Below, piece by piece: positions 26,644 to 40,094 of a stretch of 64,000 bases of DNA (positions are counted from its first letter, which is position 1; the number at the start of each line of letters is the position of its first letter). Below the pieces are notes generated by a model. That model did not search any database, had not been told where the DNA came from, and saw only the letters and a list, made by a program, of their open reading frames with translations. The DNA comes from Corallium rubrum (taxonomy: Eukaryota; Cnidaria; Anthozoa; Scleralcyonacea; Coralliidae): assembly GCA_964035015.1 (NCBI GenBank), contig OZ036010.1, forward strand, positions 7,508,173-7,572,172, written 5' to 3'. The position numbers and the translations under genes are program-made.

Positions 26644-26682
26644 CTGAAGATGTTACTGGTTAAGTAACGAAACGTCAGTAAA
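26644..26682 (+). ncRNA. Hammerhead-like ribozyme motif, type C
   Basis: CTGAAGA (26644-26650), an extra T, a perfect GTTAC/GTAAC stem II, GAAA (26669-26672), CGTC and then AGT that can pair with ACT before the core. ACGT is self-complementary, and GTC is the preferred hammerhead cleavage triplet. Confidence 0.42.
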
Positions 26683-27345
26683 ATCAATTTATATTTTTTA
26701 CTCTTGTGTTATGGCTCTTCATTTAAAAGTTTTGAGCTGGGCTCTTATTTTTAACCTACGTTTAGACAAACTTAATTTTTATTGCCAATGTCCTTTCAGT
26801 GAATTATAATTAAGCAGAAATACGTTTTTTCAGTGTTTGTTATGAAAAGTCACTTCTTGTTACGTACATGTGCATGATTTATCGGTTATTAAATTTTGCT
26901 ATTGCCAAACGAAATCACTTAAAATTATACACTTTCGGTGTTGTATAGGACAGTAGAAGGAACACACGCACGCCCTTCCTTCGAATTAATTGGTTTGATA
27001 ATAGAAAAGATTATAACGCAAATGTACGTCACAAAATGTGACATTTACATAATAAACCTGAAATATCCCGACAACAAAGCAAGTGATATACATACTCTAT
27101 TTTTTACACTCTGTGATATCTGGCGGAAATCAAGGTCTAGAAAGAAGAATTTTGGCGCAACAAACAGTGGTCAGAATTAAAAATCTTGCGTTTAGTGGTG
27201 AAAACCCAGAACAAGAATCCAATATAATCATAAGTTTGGCAAATTTAAGCAGTCGGCAAGCTTCACAAACGTACACAAAATAAATGTGTTATTCAAGATC
27301 GTTGCGATTGAAGTACCAGGCGGGAAGCGAAGTCTTGCTAAAAAT

Positions 27346-28212
27346 ATGATAGCCCAGCAAATAGCTTTGAGTAAAGGCATATTAGACACATAATATTTTT
27401 AAAGAAAATTTTAATACTAACGTTTCGTTAAGACACGTAACATCATCAGAGTGATAATATTTACAAAGTAAGATCGGCTTAAAGTGTCCCTAACCCCAAA
27501 TATTTTTTTTAAAAAAATCAAATTAGTGGTTTGTTGAGTACCTCAGTCCAAAAATGTTTTGATTTGGATGAATTCTCGAGTTTCTGTGCCCTGTTGAAAT
27601 GTTAATGAGGAAAACCTAGGTGTGAGTCGAGGTGAGATGTCGAGAAAGTGGGAGAAGTAAGATAAAGAGAAAAAAAAAATTAAAAAAAAATTAAATAAAA
27701 AGCCCAGAACTGAAAAAGTGTCAAAGGGAAAGATCGAATGTTAACATTAAGAGATGGATTCATTTTAGCAATGAGAAGGCTCTCGAAGAAGAAGAACTTC
27801 GAGTGCTGAAGAAGCAGAGGTTAAAATTGAAATCAAAAGAAACTTCATGACCAGTTGACTTAGTGTGTGCGAGAACGCTAGATAATTGTGTGTGTGAGAG
27901 GCTTTCCTGTGTAGGCCAAAACACTCATATGATCCGAGATTCTCGTGTGTAAAAGACGGCAAGTTTCGCCTATATACGACGCCTCGTATATAGGCGAAAC
28001 TTGGCAGCCTCACACCTAGGTTTTCCTCATTAACAATTCTCATTAACACATTCCTTTCTCACACCTCATCATCTTCTATTTATGTAACAGTTTTGCTACT
28101 TAAGCCGATCTTACTTTGTAAATATTATCACTCTGATGATGTTACGTGTCGTAATAAAAATATTATGTGTCTAATATGCTTTTACTCAAAGCTATTTGCT
28201 GGGCTATCATAT
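27346..28212. mobile_element. Nested palindromic element
   Basis: Outer arms 27346-27483 and 28101-28212 are inverted copies (GATAGCCCAGCAAATAGCTT and its complement; AAGTAAGATCGGCTTAA and its complement). Inside, AATGAGGAAAACCTAGGTGT and ACACCTAGGTTTTCCTCATT form a second inverted pair (27602-28030). Confidence 0.7.
27418..27449 (-). ncRNA. Hammerhead-like ribozyme motif, type C, minus strand
   Basis: On the minus strand: CTGATGA, extra T, GTTA/TAAC stem II, GAAACGTT, AGT pairing with ACT before the core. The opposite arm at 28133 keeps CTGATGATGTTACGTGTC but has lost the GAAA. Confidence 0.38.
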
Positions 28213-28479
28213 TTTTAACAAGAATACATGTGGTTAAATTAAAAATCAAATTATCGAAGCACTCAAAAAACATTCCCTCTTTGGCAGTCTTCGAATAGGG
28301 CGCGAATAGTCTGGGAATAGTGTGACGTACGTAAAGGGGTAACGCCTTCGCTAAACAAAGTGGAACTGATGTTTCAAAACTTATTTACGTTTTAAAAATA
28401 TATTGTTCGTAAACGTGGATCATACGAGAACAAGTTTGCACGTTTTAGCCCATGCCTTGTTTGACCACCAACTGGCCAT

Positions 28480-28755
28480 GACTTGCGCAAACCAGTGATG
28501 ACTTGCGCAAACTAGCGATGGTCTTGCACAAACTAGCGATAGCTTGCGTGAACTAGCAACGACTTGCGCAAACTAGTGATGACTTGCGCAAACCACCGAT
28601 AACTTGCAGAAACTAGTGATGACTTGCGCAAACTTATATAGCAATAACTTGCGCAAACTAATGATAACATGCGCAAAGTTATATAGCAATAACTTGCGCA
28701 AACTAGTGATAACTTGCGCAAACTAGCGGCGGTCATGCGCGATAACTAGCGACGA
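28480..28755. repeat. About 20-base tandem repeat
   Basis: Roughly a dozen copies of AACTTGCGCAAACTAGTGAT, with small changes and two TATATAGCAATAACTTGCGC variants. Confidence 0.85.
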
Positions 28756-28879
28756 CTTGCAACAACTTGTGACCAATCAGAGCTTGTTCAAATCGCATCA
28801 CAAGTTTGTTTCAACTTGCCACTACCCACATCTCGTGCCGCTGTTTTACTAGTAATTTTTAGAATACTTTATTAACCCT

Positions 28880-29860
28880 TTACCGGGCAGATTACCACGA
28901 GTAAAATCGTCTGTCGTTAGCCAGAGTATTAAAAAGTATCACTATAAAGGGTTAAAGAAATCCCAGAAACGGGAAAAAGTAATTTTCACTTCAAAGTTCA
29001 AACGTTTGTCATCTTATTAAAATTATACGTGCTTTGCTGTACGTATATGAAGTACCAAAAGTTCTTTGCGCCTTTTCCAGTTTGCCTAGAGCTGACGACC
29101 TTTAAATAACCGCGACCTTCAATTATTGGTAAATTATATCCGTCGACCGTCATTCAGATCGTTTAGACATTCCACAATTTCAAATCTTGTTAGCTTTGAC
29201 CGTGCTTTGACACCACACAAGTTGGGCGCGTTCCCAAGTAATTAATTGTTAATTAATTTGGGAAAGTAAACTAATTATGACAGACTATCACAGGCTATGG
29301 TACTTTAGTCTCAAGAGTAGTTCTCTTAAAAACATTGATAAGACATGGCTGTGCAAAGATAATATGGAAATTACCTTCAAGAGTTCAAGTGCTTGATTTC
29401 TGCCAACACCAGAAGATAAACTCCGTATATGTCCAAGCGCGCACAATGTACTAACACCAACAATCCAAATTGCTCGAGGTTCAATTTTTACTGAAGATAA
29501 ACAAATAGAATTTTCATAGGATCGTTGAACCGATATCTTTACATGTAAAAATATCGTTCTTTTACATGTGTTTAAACTTTAAACATGGTTTAAGTATATG
29601 ACTTTTCTCTGTAGCCAAAAACCTTATATATCATACACGTTTCAACGATTCGTATATTAATAATATCTCGGTCTCCGAAGTAATTAATAAGGTTTCTAAA
29701 ATACACTGAAAACAATTAAACAAAAATAAATAATATAAAGCACAATCAAAAGGTGTACATCTATGCAGAACAAAAACAAAATGATGAAATGGTAATATTT
29801 CGACTTTATTCCAAAGTTTCGACTTTATTTCATAAGATAATGAGTGGTGCGGGGAATATT
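28880..29860. other. No supported gene
   Basis: A fragment of the GAGTAAAATCGTCTG repeat lies at 28898-28930. Nothing else was recognised. Confidence 0.4.
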
Positions 29861-29864
29861 AGAC

Positions 29865-29975
29865 AGGAAGATTAGAGGAGAATATTAATATTATAGCAAG
29901 GAATGGTAGAGGGGAATATTAGATCCTTAGAGGGGAATATTAGAGCCTTAGAGGGGAATATGAGAGGGGAATATT
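29865..29975. repeat. GAGGGGAATATTAGA repeat
   Basis: Five or six imperfect copies of GAGGGGAATATTAGA, of irregular spacing. Confidence 0.75.
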
Positions 29976-30289
29976 AATCTATTTATTGTTTTGCCAGTGG
30001 CTATTGAATATATTCCCCTAAAAGAACAAAGGAAACCGAGGCATGCGAAAAATAAGTTCTGTAGATATCAGTGCGTGTAAATGTGATCCAAACCACTTAG
30101 TGCTTGTTACAGAATACTAATAGAGTTAAGAGACCTCTAACAGCTGTATCATACGTGCATATCAGGGCAATCTCAACTCTCAAACAGTGAAGTTGACCTT
30201 TCTCTAACTAAATCCAAACAACTATTACTTCTAATAATACCGCAGACTCAGAGTATTTTCAGATTTTTTGTATCATTGTTTTATAACAC

Positions 30290-31430
30290 TACCGGCCGCT
30301 TCGCTTAGCGCATACAAGCTGAATGCCAAAATAAACATTTGATCTTAGCCTTTCTCTTAAGATGCACATATCCCACATAAAAGACTAAATATTTAAAGTG
30401 AAGACCTTTATAAAAGTGGTCTATATCATCATTTATATTTATAACACTACCTGTCTGGCTTAACACTTCGAAGCAAGAATGGACCAGCGCAGGGGGAGGA
30501 CCAGGCCTTAAAGTGTTAAAACCTATCTCTTTAACACTTTGAAGCCTGAAAACAAGTCTTTAATAATTTAATATTCTGGCTAACGCCAGCACAGGGAGCG
30601 GTCCAGGTCTCTGTCAGGTCGCTTTGGACTAAGAAAATACATCAATCACCTAAGCCTTTTTAATATTTTACACTTGTGTATAATTATGTACTTATATAGA
30701 TATACTTGATAATACCTATAACTATGTATTTCTATCTAATCTATATCATCATTTATATTTATAACACTAACCCCGCCTATAGCTTGAAGGTCTAATTATT
30801 TAACATACACGCGCTAAATCATCTTAGCCTTTTATCATCCTTAAAATTTATATACTTGTATATATCTACTTATATAGATATACTTGTTAAAATTTGTTAA
30901 TACCTATGACTATATTCGCTTCCTATCCTATCTCTAATCTAATCTATCATCATTTTACGCACTAGCTGAATGTATACCTTAATAACTTAACACTTTGAGG
31001 CCTGGACCTCTCCCTGTGCTGAAATAAAATACTAAAGACTCGTCTTCAGGCTTCAAAGTGTTAACTTAACTTAATTTATACACACTAGCTAGCTTAACGT
31101 ATGTATGCTAAATACCCAAATGAACTTTCTATCGTCTTAATCTTTTTAATAGTTTATACTTGTTTATGTTGATACCTATCTCTAGCTAATCTAATCTATC
31201 ATCGTTTATAACACTACCACCTTAACTAACGTATGTGTGCTAAATGCTATCTATCGTCTTACCCTTTCTTTCAATATTCTATACACTTGTATGTATATAT
31301 CAGATCTACTTGTATATATATACTTCATGATATAACTATGTATTTACCAATCTGGATTCCTCTCTCTCTAATCTATCATGAACCCCTCTTTCACGAAAGT
31401 TCTGTTTGGCAGTGTGCCGCTACTGACTAA
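30290..31430. repeat. Degenerate dispersed and inverted repeats
   Basis: Words such as TTAACACTTTGAAGCCTG, TATCATCATTTATATTTATA and TCTAATCTAATCTATCATC recur in both orientations. Pieces at 30455-30620 pair with 31000-31075. No coding sequence was recognised. Confidence 0.6.
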
Positions 31431-31702
31431 TGGGTGTGGTTAAAATACTTTCCAAGTTGCTGTTTATTTAAAAATCGTACGTGTGGTTTCCCTTTCCTGC
31501 CACTAACAAAATGTCTACATCAACCGCGCAGTAACCGTGCTATATTTTTATATTTAAGGAAGTATACATCTGGTTTTCAACCAAACCGTCTTCAGTCGCA
31601 TGTCAAAATAGTGTCAAGTGTTAAATTTGATGACAGAGAAACAAATTTTAAAGGGGAGAAAAACTGATAGTTTTGAATTGTATTGTTAATTCAGCTAAAT
31701 AT

Positions 31703-33649
31703 ATGGGTGGAGGTGGAAGGGGTGGGGGAGAGGGGAGAGGGGGAGAGGGGGAGAGGGGAGAGGGGGAGAGGGGGAGAGGGGGAGAGGGGGAGAGGGGAGA
31801 GGGGAGAGGGGAGAGGGGAGAGGGGGAGAGGGGAGAGGGGGAGAGGGGAGAGGGGGAGAGGGGGAGAGGGGGAGACGGGGAGAGGAAGAGAGGGGAGAGG
31901 GGGAGAGGGGGAGAGGGGAGACGGGAAGAGGGGGAGAGGGGGAGAGGGGAGAGGGGAGAGGGGGAGAGGGGAGAGGGGAGAGGGGGAGAGGGGGAGAGGG
32001 GGAGGGGAGAGGGGAGAGGGGGAGAGGGGAGAGGGGGAGAGGGGAGAGGGGAGAGGGGAGAGGGGGAGAGGGGGAGAGGGGGAGAGGGGGAGAGGGGAGA
32101 GGGGGAGAGGGGGAGAGGGGGAGAGGGGAGAGGGGGAGAGGGGAGAGGGGGAGAGGGGGAGAGGGGGAGAGGGGGAGAGGGGGAGAGGGGGAGAGGGGGA
32201 GAGGGGAGAGGGGGAGAGGGGGAGAGGGGAGAGGGGGAGAGGGGGAGAGGGGAGAGGGGGAGAGGGGAGAGGGGGAGAGGGGGAGAGGGGAGAGGGGAGA
32301 GGGGGAGAGGGGGAGAGGGGGAGAGGGGGAGAGGGGGAGAGGGGGAGAGGGGGAGAGGGGGAGAGGGGGGGGGGAGGGGGAGAGGGGAGAGGGGGAGAGG
32401 GGGAGAGGGGGAGAGGGGGAGAGGGGGAGAGGGGAGAGGGGGAGAGGGGGAGAGGGGGAGAGGGGGAGAGGGGAGGGGGAGAGGGGAGAGGGGGAGAGGG
32501 GAGAGGGGAGAGGGGAGAGGGGAGAGGGGAGAGGGGGAGAGGGGAGAGGGGGAGAGGGGGAGAGGGGGAGAGGGGAGAGGGGGAGAGGGGAGAGGGGAGA
32601 GGGGGAGAGGGGGAGAGGGGGAGAGGGGGAGAGGGGAGAGGGGAGAGGGGGAGAGGGGGAGAGGGGAGAGGGGGAGAGGGGGAGAGGGGGAGAGGGGGAG
32701 AGGGGAGAGGGGAGAGGGGGAGAGGGGGAGAGGGGGAGAGGGGGAGAGGGGGAGAGGGGGAGAGGGGGAGAGGGGGAGAGGGGGAGAGGGGAGAGGGGGA
32801 GAGGGGGAGAGGGGAGAGGGGGAGAGGGGGAGAGGGGGAGACGGGGAGAGGGGGAGACGAGGAGAGGGGGAGAGGGGGAGAGGGGGAGAGGGGGAGAGGG
32901 GAGAGGGGGAGAGGGGGAGAGGGGGAGAGGGGGAGAGGGGGAGAGGGGGAGAGGGGGAGAGGGGGAGAGGGGGGAGAGGGGAGAGGGGAGAGGGGGAGAG
33001 GGGGAGGGGGAGAGGGGGAGAGGGGGAGAGGGGGAGAGGGGGAGAGGGGGAGAGGGGGAGAGGGGGAGAGGGGAGAGGGGGAGAGGGGGAGAGGGGAGAG
33101 GGGGAGAGGGGGAGAGGGGGAGAGGGGGAGAGGGGGAGAGGGGAGAGGGGGAGAGGGGAGAGGGGGAGAGGGGGAGAGGGGGAGAGGGGGAGAGGGGGAG
33201 AGGGGGAGAGGGGGAGAGGGGGAGAGGGGGAGAGGGGAGAGGGGGAGAGGGGGAGAGGGGGAGAGGGGGAGAGGGGGAGAGGGGGAGAGGGGAGAGGGGG
33301 AGAGGGGGAGAGGGGAAGAGGGGGAGAGGGGGAGAGGGGGAGAGGGGAGAGGGGGAGAGGGGGAGAGGGGAGAGGGGGAGAGGGGAGAGGGGGAGAGGGG
33401 GAGAGGGGAGAGGGGAGAGGGGAGAGGGGAGAGGGGGAGAGGGGGAGAGGGGGAGAGGGGGAGAGGGGGAGAGGGGGAGAGGGGAGAGGGGGAGAGGGGG
33501 AGAGGGGGAGAGGGGGAGAGGGAGAGGGGGAGAGGGGAGAGGGGGAGAGGGGGAGAGGGGGAGAGGGGGAGGGGAGAGGGGGAGAGGGGGAGAGGGGAGA
33601 GGGGGAGATGGGGAGAGGGGGAGAGGGGGAGAGGGGGAGAGGGGGAGAG
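31703..33649. repeat. 1.95-kb purine-only GGGGAGA minisatellite
   Basis: The + strand is almost purely G and A: units GGGGAGA and GGGGGAGA in an irregular mixture. The very long open frames on both strands (arginine/glycine/glutamate and proline/serine/leucine) follow from the lack of stop codons in such sequence and are not genes. Such tracts can form triplexes or G-rich structures in vitro. Confidence 0.97.
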
Positions 33650-34516
33650 AATAAATTGCAATGGCTGAATGGCTTGGAATAACAATCCTCCCCCCTCCCT
33701 CCCCCAAGTTGCTCCACGGATTTGGATTAGTAAAATGTCGGTCTGGATGAGACATGGGGTTTACCCCGTAACGCCGCCACTGCACGCAATTGTTCACAAA
33801 CGAAGAAAAAATCAAGAGATGTGCCCCTGCATGTCCACGCAATTCAAAATACCAGTGCATGACTCGTGTCAAACCAAGCAAAACTTAACAATTTCAGAAA
33901 TCAACTCTGTCAGCAAGAGTGTACTCTTGTTTTCCGCAAAGAAGAGCCTGAATAACAAGTTGAGTGGTATTTTGAAGTGGTCTGAGAGCAGATCTATTTT
34001 GATATTTTAACGCCTGGTTCAACATGTGTGAGGAGGGGGGGGGGGGTGTAAGCAGCCGCTCTCCTCCACGCTTTTTCAAATGTTTAATTTTTCTCCAAGT
34101 ACTCTGCATGGTTTCCTCCTGTAGTAACATGGATCAATGAGGGATGGCCTATACAGGACCGCTAGGGAGAACAGTTTAGATAAGACTGATATAGAGTTAT
34201 CCAGTATAAATAAATTTGGTTTAGTTTACTCTGGTTTCCTCCCGTAATAACACTGGACCAATGAGGGATGGCCCTTACTGGATCTCAAGCTTTCACCTGA
34301 ACAAAAGAACCGCCAGTGGGATTATCTCTAGTCCCAGATTTATACCTCATGTGAAACAGACCCTCAGACGAGTTTAATTGCCGGACGAATTTAATTGAGT
34401 AATACCATGATCGCCTCGGATTCTTTTGTTCTCCGAGGGAATTGCTCACGCAAGAGGGAAATTTATCCTTTGTCTTCTAATTTTCCCGTGCATGTTGATG
34501 AGGGAAAATTAGAAGA
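33650..34516. other. No supported gene
   Basis: There is a repeat of CCAATGAGGGATGGCC-like sequence at 34133 and 34258 and a small hairpin (CTTCTAATTTTCCC and GGGAAAATTAGAAG) at 34477-34515. Confidence 0.45.
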
Positions 34517-34617
34517 AAATTATTCGCCAAAGGCTCAGTGAATATCGGTGTATAATAAACGAGACGAAGTCGAGGTTATTATTCACCGATATTCACTGAG
34601 CCTGAGGCGAATAATTG
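34517..34617. repeat. Hairpin
   Basis: GGCTCAGTGAATATCGGTG pairs with CACCGATATTCACTGAGCC; arms of about 35 bases with a short loop. Confidence 0.75.
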
Positions 34618-35234
34618 TTTTAGTATAAATACACATTTTCGTACTTTTAGGAACAACATTTTCTTTAAAATTGTTAATTTCCTCGTCTGTTTTATTGACA
34701 ACTTTGCTGGCGGCCATTTTGAATAAATGCTGTAGGTGATTATCGAGAAGTAATCCGAAGTACCTCGACCAATCAGCGCGCGTGATTTTCTATAATCACC
34801 TGTGTATTCATACTAAAAACTAATAACATGACTTTTCGGGAAATTAGCGAAAGATTTGTAAAAAACGCATTCGCTATACTATGATGAATGGCAACGTTGC
34901 CGGAAAGATCTTAGAACTGTTAACTGGAAACCTCATGCATGGATTAAGATTTTTTTTTTTCAAGATTTTTTATTGATCTGCACTATTTACCAAAACCCCC
35001 AAATATTTAATATATTCGTATTGTAAATAATTGTATTAAAAAGGAGTTGAAGTGTTGAATAAATTAAATGAGTATTCGTGCACAGTGATCAAAGGAGCAA
35101 AAGCTTTCGAGTTGATCACTGATCGAGTTGATATATAGTCTTTTTTATATCGTTTTAATCCACTTCTGTTTTTACCCTAAATAAGAGCTTTCCAACATTG
35201 CCATTCGCAATGGTAAATGCGTTTTTCAAAGCTC

Positions 35235-35921
35235 TTTTTAAGGTGGCTCCATACAGTTTCTTGAAAAATGGAAAATATAAGTTTGAGAGTCCGAAACACG
35301 TACATAAACAATTCGGGAAAAGAATAAAACTAAATGTTATGCATAATTAAACAGTCTGACAATCAAAAACTGTTACCAAATAAATACCAACAGTTGTTGC
35401 TGATGGCAACAATGACGTTTCAAAATGGCTGCCAATTACCCTTCAAACTAATTTAATTCGAAAAATACTATGGTGACGCCCAATTTTTTTTTCATTAAAA
35501 CTTTTCTTGTAGTATGAATAATCAATAGGCCGATTTTGAAAAAATTCTGTAGAACAAATAATTTTTTCCCGGAAAAATCATGTTTATTAATGTTAAAAAA
35601 AATTTCGTTTAACAGGATTTTTTTAAAACCGGCCTATTGATTACTCATACTTCAAGGAAAGTTTTAATGAAAAAAAAATTGGGGTCACCAAAGCTTTTTC
35701 CGAATTAAATTAGTTTGAAGGGTAATTGGCAGCCATGTTGAAACGTCATTGTTGCCATAGCAACAACTGTTGCTATTTATTTGGTAGTAGTTTTTGATTG
35801 TCAGACTGCTTAACTATGCATAACATTTAGTTTTATTATTTTCCCGAATTGTTTAATCACGTGTTTTGAACTCTCAAACTTGTATTTTCCATTTTTCAAG
35901 AAACTGTATGGAGCCACTTTA
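35235..35921. repeat. 687-base palindromic MITE
   Basis: The two arms of about 310 bases start GTGGCTCCATACAGTTTCTT and end AAGAAACTGTATGGAGCCAC. Inner words (GCCAATTACCCTTCAAACTA; CAATAGGCCG) also pair. No coding capacity. Confidence 0.8.
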
Positions 35922-36237
35922 AACTGATATAATCAGTCTGAGTTCTTCACTTGACAAAGATGTCATGTGCATGCGACCAAAAAATGGAGACTATGCGGAA
36001 ACAGAATAAAAAAAATCCATTCCTGCCTGAGCTGGCAAAAAACGGCCTCTTCATTGTTTTACTGACGATTTTACTCGCCAAAGAGAGAACACTAGATGAC
36101 ATCCTCACTCCTCAGGCAAGAATGGGTTAACAAGTACTTAAAACAACCCCTTTGATGTTTTACTTTGTATAATGCCAGACGATTTTGCTCGTTAAAGAGA
36201 GAACCATCAGACATCCTAGGAAGCAATGGATTAAATA

Positions 36238-36385
36238 GAGAATAATACATAGATGTGTGGAAATATGAAATTTATTTCGAGTATTGGTGCAGGATATCTC
36301 ACAAGTGAGCAAAGCGAACGAGGGAGATATCCTGTTCAACACGAGAAATAACTTTATGTTTCCAAACATCCATGTATTAATTCTT
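36238..36385. repeat. Short palindromic repeat
   Basis: GAAATATGAAATTTATTTCG and GGATATCTC on the left pair with GAGATATCC and the complement on the right. A relative is at 51812-51907. Confidence 0.6.
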
Positions 36386-36394
36386 TTAACATTC

Positions 36395-36513
36395 ATGTAT
36401 TAATTACGTGAGCCAACAACTTGTTGTCATTGCTCTGACGAAGGCCTGAGTCAACAGGCCGAAAGCTTAGCAAAGAAATATTTTACGTGGTGTTTCCACA
36501 AACTTATTTATAT
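36395..36513 (+). mobile_element. Element fragment with a type A hammerhead-like motif
   Basis: Matches the right half of the 12303-12500 element. CTGACGA (36435-36441), extra A, perfect GGCCTG/CAGGCC stem II, GAAA (36461-36464), GCTT and AGCAA that pairs with TTGCT before the core. This is the best preserved copy. Confidence 0.5.
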
Positions 36514-36593
36514 TACAGCCATGTATTATTAATTATTCTATTTATTACATAAAAATAGTTGTATTTCCCCACAAAAGTAGAGCAGTAAATTCC

Positions 36594-36712
<119 letters not shown>

Positions 36713-36816
36713 TTTATTTAATAACGGTAATTTCATCAATTTACAAAATTGTTTTTCAAGAAAGCCGTTAAATTAGAAAAAAAAAAAAATTAGATAAAAG
36801 TATAATATATTTACAT

Positions 36817-38099
<1,283 letters not shown>

Positions 38100-39414
38100 T
38101 TTAGTTAAAGTGTATTGCAAAAAAAAAAAAACCCACAAGACTTGTAATAGATCGGACATATTTTTAAAGAAAAATAGAAAATTGTAAAGTGATGTTTTGG
38201 AGAGACCATTCAACCCTGGCTTACACTTCCATTGTTATTGGGGGATAACCTTTTACTCTGTCTAACACCAAATGATTTTGCCCGTCAAAGGAAAACGTTT
38301 CGAAAAGCCATAGGCATGCATAGGGCAAAAGGTTAAACACATTGTTGAGTACAGGGGGGAAAGAGTTATACCAATTTTAAAGCTAGGATTGGCTCATCTG
38401 GACAATTTAAAGAGATAGAGAAGCTCATGACCGAATAATGCCGACCTACCTGCCCTTGGAGAACCTCAGACTATAATCATTGGAACACTCAAAGCTATGA
38501 TATCCTCAACTCCTTGCTAGTTCACTTCAATGTTGAAAAGTTCCATGCGTTTAGACCTTTTGCAGCTGATGAAAAGTAAAAATTTCATTACTGAACAACA
38601 TTTAATCAACTTTTAATTGAGCAGCAGTGTTTTGACCTTATTCGAATTTAACCTTTTTTTCTTTTACTTTCGATTAACCTCGTTACACCGTGGCACGATA
38701 GACTAAATTTCCCCATAATAAAACTTATTATACAGATGCGAGTGTTTTACTAGGAAATATACAGTGTCGTATTTTCCATATCCTCCCTAGTGAAGATATC
38801 GATGACGTCATTTAGAATTTTACCGCTTTTTGCATTGAATCTATATAATAAAAAGAACATTACACGGTGGCTTGAAGATAGGAATTTTATCTTCTCGTGG
38901 CAAAAACAATATCTTACTCATTCGCTACGCTCATTCGTAAAATATCGTTTTCCCCCACTCAAAGATAAAATTCATATCTTCATGCCGCCGTTCTATATAC
39001 AAGACACAAGTGTCAAGCCTATGACATTTTACACATATAGTCGAAATCAGCTCTAATTCTTCTGGCGGGGCATTGTCACAAACTCACAGTATAGGCTACA
39101 GCATATATACACACATATGGCTGGAGGAAAACTAGCTATTCTAAAGATTTTCACATTTTCACTTTTTTTATACTAAAAACGTAGTATCCTTGTAGCTGGA
39201 GAAACGTGATCACATGCATGCATATATACAATCACTTCAAGACACTAGCTATAGTTCAAGAGTCAATTGAAAGAAACTAGATGTTTCGTACTTCTCTTTA
39301 CAATTCGATGAAAACTGACGTGGATTATGAGGAATTATTTAATATAATCAACTCCAATGAAATTGAATGAAAATGTTGACACGCTATTTTTACTATTTCT
39401 TTTTTGTCACACTG
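38100..39414. other. No supported gene
   Basis: AT-rich sequence with a short TCTAACACCAAATGATTTTG fragment of a repeat also seen near 46050 and 56290. Nothing else was recognised. Confidence 0.4.
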
Positions 39415-39712
39415 CTAAGTTACAATGCGCACGATACAGTTACGACAATGCGCACGATACAATAGTACAATACAATGCGAACGATATATAAAGTAGTACA
39501 ATGCGCATGATGTAGTAGTGCAATGCGCACGATACAGTAGTACAATGCGCACGATACACTCGGTAGTACAATGCACAAGATGCAGTAGTGCAATGCGCAA
39601 GGTACAGCAGTGACGATGCACAAGATACAGTAGTGCAATGCGCAAGATACTATATCTTAATTGCGCATTGCACTACTGTAGTACAATGCGCACGATATAT
39701 TAAGTAGTAAAA
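39415..39712. repeat. Satellite, left block
   Basis: Copies of TACAATGCGCACGATACAGT in variable 20-26 base units, ending in an inverted stretch at 39655-39680. Confidence 0.85.
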
Positions 39713-40093
39713 GGGAGCACGGGTGGCGTGTGCTGTTAGCGCGTTGCCTCTCACCAAAAAGTTAAGCCCGGTTAGATGGGGTTAGTACTTGGGTGGGTGA
39801 CCGCTTGGGAATTACCCCATTGTCGGGCTTGGACTCATGTGAGTAGAGTTGTAGTTGATCTCTCCTGTGCTTCGAGGGTTTTTCGCCGGGTTCTCCGGTT
39901 TTCCTCCCTCCATAAAATCAACACCTAACATCTTAGCTGTGATCCGTGGTCTGAACTGTGTCGTTGCGGCTGCTTCGAGCGCCTTTGATATGCCTCGACA
40001 CGGCCACGTTAATAATCTGCGTCCTTCGCAATTCAGCCGCTGGCTGCAAGTAAGGATGATTAGCCACCCAGTCCTTTATCCCTTTATCCCTTG
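39713..40093 (+). mobile_element. 5S-rRNA-derived SINE-like element
   Basis: The part 39761-39832 resembles the 3' two thirds of a 5S rRNA gene, including box C: GGTTAGTACTTGGGTGGGTG, then ACCGCTTGGGAAT. The start (GGGTGGCGTGTGCTGTTAGC) looks like a tRNA box A region. About 250 bases of non-RNA tail follow. A 5S head with an unrelated tail is the plan of SINE3-type elements. It is not a functional 5S gene because the first third is missing. Confidence 0.7.
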
Positions 40094-40094
40094 A

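Noticed and set aside
31648-33881. Several 660-730 codon frames on both strands (Pro/Ser/Leu and Arg/Gly/Glu)
   Set aside because: They are read-through of a purine-only minisatellite that has no stop codons in most frames.
39713-39835. A 5S rRNA gene
   Set aside because: Only the last two thirds resemble 5S and a non-RNA tail follows; a SINE-like element explains both copies.
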